Source: Aporrectodea caliginosa
Taxonomy: Eukaryota; Annelida; Clitellata; Crassiclitellata; Lumbricidae
NCBI GenBank assembly: GCA_020284085.1
Contig: JACEVL010000130.1
Coordinates: forward strand, 1,607,908-1,671,907
Direction: 5' to 3'
Length of the DNA stretch: 64,000 nucleotides
Shown here: positions 60,495 to 64,000 of the stretch, in pieces
Layout of the letters: every line of letters starts with the position of its first letter
Numbering within the stretch: the stretch's first letter is position 1
Position numbers and translations under genes: made by a program
The notes under the pieces: generated by a model
What the model was told of the DNA's origin: nothing
Seen by the model: the letters and a program-made list of their open reading frames with translations, nothing else
Databases searched by the model: none

Positions 60495-60662
60495 TGTAGT
60501 GTATTCTATGTTAGCGTAATAGAATGCTTAGCATTGATTGGTTATTATTGGGGCGTATTGACCTAGTTTATGACCTAGTTAAGGCTACATAGCTGTAGAG
60601 CTGTCAGTCTGATTCTGACCAGCGAACAGGCTGGACGTTTCAATAAAACGTGATACATAACA
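60495..60662 (+). repeat. 5' LTR of a Ty3/Gypsy element
   Basis: This 168-bp segment starts TGTAGTG, ends TAACA and contains CAATAAAAC near its end, a possible polyadenylation signal. One base after its end comes the primer site TGGCGACGAGG. The 3' LTR lies outside the window, so the boundaries are inferred from TG...CA and the primer site. Confidence 0.75.
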
Positions 60663-60663
60663 C

Positions 60664-60674
60664 TGGCGACGAGG
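60664..60674 (+). other. Primer-binding site for tRNA-Ser
   Basis: TGGCGACGAGG is the complement of the 3' end of tRNA-Ser(GCU) plus CCA as I know it (CCTCGTCGCCA). It starts one base after the LTR, the usual position for minus-strand priming. Confidence 0.7.
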
Positions 60675-60684
60675 TGTAAACAAA

Positions 60685-63600
60685 ATGGCGGTAGCTATCG
60701 GTAAAATAGATTCGTTTGACGACAATGTGGACGATTGGGCGACTTATATCGAACGAGTGGAACAATTCTTCATTACGAATGACATTGTGGACGAAAAGAA
60801 AGTGCCAGCATTACTCAGTCTCATCGGTGGCAAAACGTATAGTTTACTGCGTAGTTTAACGGCTCCAGCTAAACCTTCTACCAAGTCGTTCGACGAGATT
60901 GTGGCAACACTGCAGCGTCATTTATCGCCCAAACCATTAGTCATTGCTGAACGTTTTCGTTTTCATAAAAGGGACCAACGTGAAGGCGAGTCGATCAACG
61001 CTTTTATTGTTGAAATTCGCAAACTGGCTGAACACTGCGAATTTGGAGAGACACTGGATGCAACCCTGCGTGATCGTCTAGTTTGTGGTCTCAAACAAGA
61101 AGCCATACAAAAACGCCTTCTAACAGAGAACGAGTTGACGTTTAAGCGGGCTATCGAGATTGCTACAGCCATGGAAACCGCAGCTAGGGACGCGATGGAA
61201 CTACAGAATGTGCGTAAATCGAACGATGTGGAGGTGCACAAGGTGGTTACAGGTAGGCAGTCTACACTATCAGCATCTAGGCCATCTCCGTGTTACAGAT
61301 GTTCTGCGTCAGATCATGACTCATCGGGTTGTCGATTTAAAAACGCAATATGCCACAGATGTAAGAAGACAGGCCACATACGACAAGCTTGCCAGGCACC
61401 AGCAAGGTCAAATTTCAATCGCGGGATGGATAGAAACATGCGAACAGATCGCCAACAATATGTCCACATGGTGAGCAGTGGTGATGAAGCAACCGTAGGT
61501 TCTATAGACGTTGTTGACAATTTCAATGTAAAAACAAAAGGGCGTGACAAAATATGGTTATTAGTGCACGTGAATGGCAAACCGCTGCGCATGGAACTGG
61601 ATACCGGGTCTGGAGTATCAATAATCACAAGAGATGATTGTCGGAAATTGTTTCACAATACTCCTTTAAAGCACACAGACATTTTATTTCGTACGTACAC
61701 TGGGGAGTGTATGAAACCAGACGGTTATATTGAAGTTACAGTCAGGTATGAGGAACAACAACACAACTTACCATTGTACGTGGTCAGCAAAGGCGGTCCA
61801 CCTCTGTTTGGACGAGAATGGCTTCAATACATTAAGCTGAATTGGCAGAACATTAATGGTGTGACGGCCACAGAAATAAAACGCAATACGAGGGCTAAAT
61901 TAGAGGACTTGGTGGAGAAATATAAAGAGGTTTTCAAACCAGGATTGGGAACGTTAAAGGAAATGGAAGCCAAAATCACGATAGAGGAGGATGTGGAACC
62001 AAGATTTCTCAAAGCCCGACAGCTACCTTATGCTCTGAAAGCCAAGGTCGAAGCGGAACTGGACCAACTTGAACAAGAAGGAGTTTTGTCTAAAGTGGAT
62101 CATAGTGAATGGGCTACACCCATAGTTCCAGTCGTTAAACGTGACAATACAGTCAGAATTTGTGGTGACTTCAAAACAACATTAAATCCAGTATTACGAG
62201 TAGACCAATACCCACTTCCACGCATTGAAGATATTTTTGCATCGTTAGCTGGGGGTCAAATGTTCAGCAAGATTGATTTGAAACAGGCATATTTGCAGAT
62301 GACTGTCCAAGAGGACTGCAGAAAATATTTAACAATAAACACTCACAGAGGTCTCTACCGTTATAATAGGCTAGTTTTTGGAATAGCCTCAGCTCCGGCG
62401 ATTTGGCAACGGGCAATTGAGCAAGTGTTGCAGGGTATTTCAAATGTGCAGTGCATCTTGGATGACATGATCATCACAGGAAGGAATGACGAGGAGCACA
62501 TTGATACCTTATGCAAAGTACTGGAGCGTCTACAGAAGTACGGACTGCGAGTCAATTTGAAGAAATGTGCTTTCTTTCAGGAGCGAATAGTATTTTGTGG
62601 ACATGAGATCGACCGACACGGGTTGCATAAAACGAAAGATAAAGTTGATGCGATACTACAGGCACCCAGACCAACAGACCAAAGTCAACTACGCTCGTTC
62701 AATGGATTGGTGAACTATTATGCGAAGTTTTTACCGAATTTATCTACAATTATGCGTCCACTGAACAGACTGTTGGAGAAGGGTATGCAATGGGTTTGGT
62801 CGTGCGAGTGTGAGGAGGCTTTCGGTATGGTGAAACAGTTAGTTGCATCTGACAAAGTACTGGTACACTACGACCCTGCATTACCGATCAGACTAGCTTG
62901 TGATGCCAGCCCGTATGGGCTTGGAGCTGTGCTGTCGCATATCACCAACGATGGGGTTGAAAGGCCAATAGCTTTTGTGTCCAGATCACTCACGGCGACC
63001 GAAAGAAACTATGCGCAAATAGATAAGGAAGCCTTAGGATTGTACTGGGCTACAAAGAAGTTTTTCGCATATCTTTATGGACGTCATTTTACGCTTATCA
63101 CGGATCACCAACCACTGGTGTCAATCTTTAACCCAACTAAAGCATTTCCAGCAATGACGGCTGCACGCCTACAGAGATATGCGATGTTCCTATCCGGACT
63201 TGAATACACGATTGAATTCCGCGAGTCACGCAGACATGGCAATGCGGACGCCCTGTCGCGTCTTCCGCTGATTACAGGAGAAACGAACGAGCCAGATGCG
63301 GCGGATATTTTCACATTGACACAGATGGAGGTACTTCCAGTGACTCATGCCATTATAAGTCGAACTCTTCAACGAGATCCGCTCTTGTCGCGTGTATTTC
63401 AGTTGACCAGTACCGGTTGGACAGTTTCTGCCAAGACTGTGGAACTAGCACCATTTTACAGTCGTCGTACTGAGCTGTCGATTCACCAAGGGTGTCTGAT
63501 GTGGGGAGGAAGGGTGATTGTTCCGCAGAAGTTACGTCAACGGATTCTAGACCAGCTGCACGAGGCACACAGTGGAATGGTAAAAATGAAGAGCTTGGCT

Positions 63601-64000
63601 AGGAGTTACGTGTGGTGGCCGGGAATTGATGCTGATATCGAGAAGATAAGTCAAGCTTGTCAAGGGTGTATGAATACACAGAAAGAACCGGCGAAAGTAC
63701 CGTTACACCCATGGGAGTACCCGAGCAAACCTTGGCAGAGAGTTCATATAGACTACTGTGGACCGTTATGGGGATATATGTTCTTTGTCATGATAGATGC
63801 ACACTCAAAATGGCCGGAAGTGGTGTACACTAAATCCACGACGTCAGAGAGGACAATCGAAATTGTGCGAGAGGTTTTCAGTAGGAATGGAATTTGTGAA
63901 CAACTAGTCAGTGATAATGGACCTCAGTTTACTTCGGAAGAATTCAGTGCATTCATGGCGACCAATGGAATTCTACATTTGAAATCAGCACCGTTTCATC
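60685..64000 (+). CDS. Gypsy gag-pol polyprotein, single frame, 3'-incomplete
   Basis: The ATG is at 60685, 10 bp after the primer site, and the frame stays open for 1105 codons to the window end. Gag (1-200) has LLSLIGGKTYSLLRSL and FHKRDQREGESINAFI. Two CCHC zinc knuckles follow (Cys203/206, His211, Cys216; Cys223/226, His231, Cys236). Protease active site is DTG at 306-308. RT has MFSKIDLKQAYLQM (Asp531) and CILDDMI (Asp593/594), where Ile replaces the usual YxDD tyrosine. RNase H has LACDASPYGLGAVLS (Asp740) and TDHQPL. Integrase has a His959/962-Cys992/995 zinc site, then VHIDYCGP (Asp1023) and SDNGPQFTS (Asp1077); the final catalytic Glu lies beyond the window. Gag and pol are fused without a frameshift, as in several Mag-like lineages; clade is inference. 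Confidence 0.93.
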   Translation, partial: MAVAIGKIDSFDDNVDDWATYIERVEQFFITNDIVDEKKVPALLSLIGGKTYSLLRSLTAPAKPSTKSFDEIVATLQRHLSPKPLVIAERFRFHKRDQREGESINAFIVEIRKLAEHCEFGETLDATLRDRLVCGLKQEAIQKRLLTENELTFKRAIEIATAMETAARDAMELQNVRKSNDVEVHKVVTGRQSTLSASRPSPCYRCSASDHDSSGCRFKNAICHRCKKTGHIRQACQAPARSNFNRGMDRNMRTDRQQYVHMVSSGDEATVGSIDVVDNFNVKTKGRDKIWLLVHVNGKPLRMELDTGSGVSIITRDDCRKLFHNTPLKHTDILFRTYTGECMKPDGYIEVTVRYEEQQHNLPLYVVSKGGPPLFGREWLQYIKLNWQNINGVTATEIKRNTRAKLEDLVEKYKEVFKPGLGTLKEMEAKITIEEDVEPRFLKARQLPYALKAKVEAELDQLEQEGVLSKVDHSEWATPIVPVVKRDNTVRICGDFKTTLNPVLRVDQYPLPRIEDIFASLAGGQMFSKIDLKQAYLQMTVQEDCRKYLTINTHRGLYRYNRLVFGIASAPAIWQRAIEQVLQGISNVQCILDDMIITGRNDEEHIDTLCKVLERLQKYGLRVNLKKCAFFQERIVFCGHEIDRHGLHKTKDKVDAILQAPRPTDQSQLRSFNGLVNYYAKFLPNLSTIMRPLNRLLEKGMQWVWSCECEEAFGMVKQLVASDKVLVHYDPALPIRLACDASPYGLGAVLSHITNDGVERPIAFVSRSLTATERNYAQIDKEALGLYWATKKFFAYLYGRHFTLITDHQPLVSIFNPTKAFPAMTAARLQRYAMFLSGLEYTIEFRESRRHGNADALSRLPLITGETNEPDAADIFTLTQMEVLPVTHAIISRTLQRDPLLSRVFQLTSTGWTVSAKTVELAPFYSRRTELSIHQGCLMWGGRVIVPQKLRQRILDQLHEAHSGMVKMKSLARSYVWWPGIDADIEKISQACQGCMNTQKEPAKVPLHPWEYPSKPWQRVHIDYCGPLWGYMFFVMIDAHSKWPEVVYTKSTTSERTIEIVREVFSRNGICEQLVSDNGPQFTSEEFSAFMATNGILHLKSAPFH

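Larger units (their letters stand above)
60495..64000 (+). mobile_element. Ty3/Gypsy LTR retrotransposon, 5' part, cut by the window end
   Basis: LTR, tRNA-Ser primer site, and a single open gag-pol frame with domain order gag, CCHC, protease, RT, RNase H, integrase (Ty3/Gypsy order). The copy shows no stop or frameshift across about 3.3 kb, so it is probably young. Its left side is a GAT microsatellite, which hides any target duplication. Confidence 0.92.

Noticed and set aside
60363..60566. Asp-rich 67-codon ORF
   Set aside because: Translation of the (GAT)n microsatellite running into the LTR.
61160..61474. 104-codon plus-strand ORF near the Gypsy gag
   Set aside because: Out-of-frame shadow of the gag-pol frame, starting at TTG.

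Overview
This is metazoan nuclear DNA, AT-rich, with small exons scattered through large introns, GT-AG splice sites, abundant microsatellites and many transposon relics. The exons of two conserved animal genes (a PIM kinase and an RPUSD2-type pseudouridine synthase) join cleanly in frame. The many copies of the palindrome TAGGCCTA, tRNA-headed SINEs, CR1/L2-like LINE tails and a Ty3/Gypsy element suggest a marine invertebrate, perhaps an echinoderm or another invertebrate deuterostome. That placement is an impression, not a proof.

Layout. 1-8.2 kb: a complete six-exon PIM-family serine/threonine kinase on the minus strand. 8.2-17 kb: repeat-rich intergenic DNA holding two related 680-bp foldback MITEs, one of them inserted into a SINE with a clean 10-bp target duplication, and a hAT-type MITE with a perfect 8-bp duplication. 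17.5-22.7 kb: a 5.2-kb structure bounded by ~170-bp inverted repeats; it contains a 47-bp satellite, a LINE relic and a weak candidate two-exon small gene. 23.6-27 kb: CR1/L2-like LINE fragments in both orientations. 27.3-28.6 kb: a Thr/Pro-type 24-bp minisatellite. 29.4-32.4 kb: SINEs and a small MITE with telomere-like repeats. 33.7-36.35 kb: a tandem array of six ~458-bp units, each with a tRNA-Ser-like head. 38.4-45.9 kb: a complete eleven-exon RPUSD2-like gene on the plus strand, with a piggyBac-type and a hAT-type MITE in its fourth intron. 46-48.4 kb: two SINEs and two MITEs.

49.5-59.4 kb: two minus-strand exon pairs that I read as paralogous tiny genes. Each has a signal-peptide exon ending in phase 1 and a terminal exon encoding a short SIN-x-HEGF motif, one transmembrane helix and a short tail. 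I do not recognise the family. The intron of the second gene carries an OTU-type cysteine protease ORF inside a TIR-bounded element. 60.5-64 kb: the 5' part of an apparently intact Ty3/Gypsy retrotransposon (short LTR, tRNA-Ser primer site, one gag-pol frame) that runs off the window.

The host genes do not form a pathway. The kinase and the pseudouridine synthase are unrelated neighbours. The features that belong together are the two small membrane-protein genes, and the SINE and LINE families that share a 3' tail.
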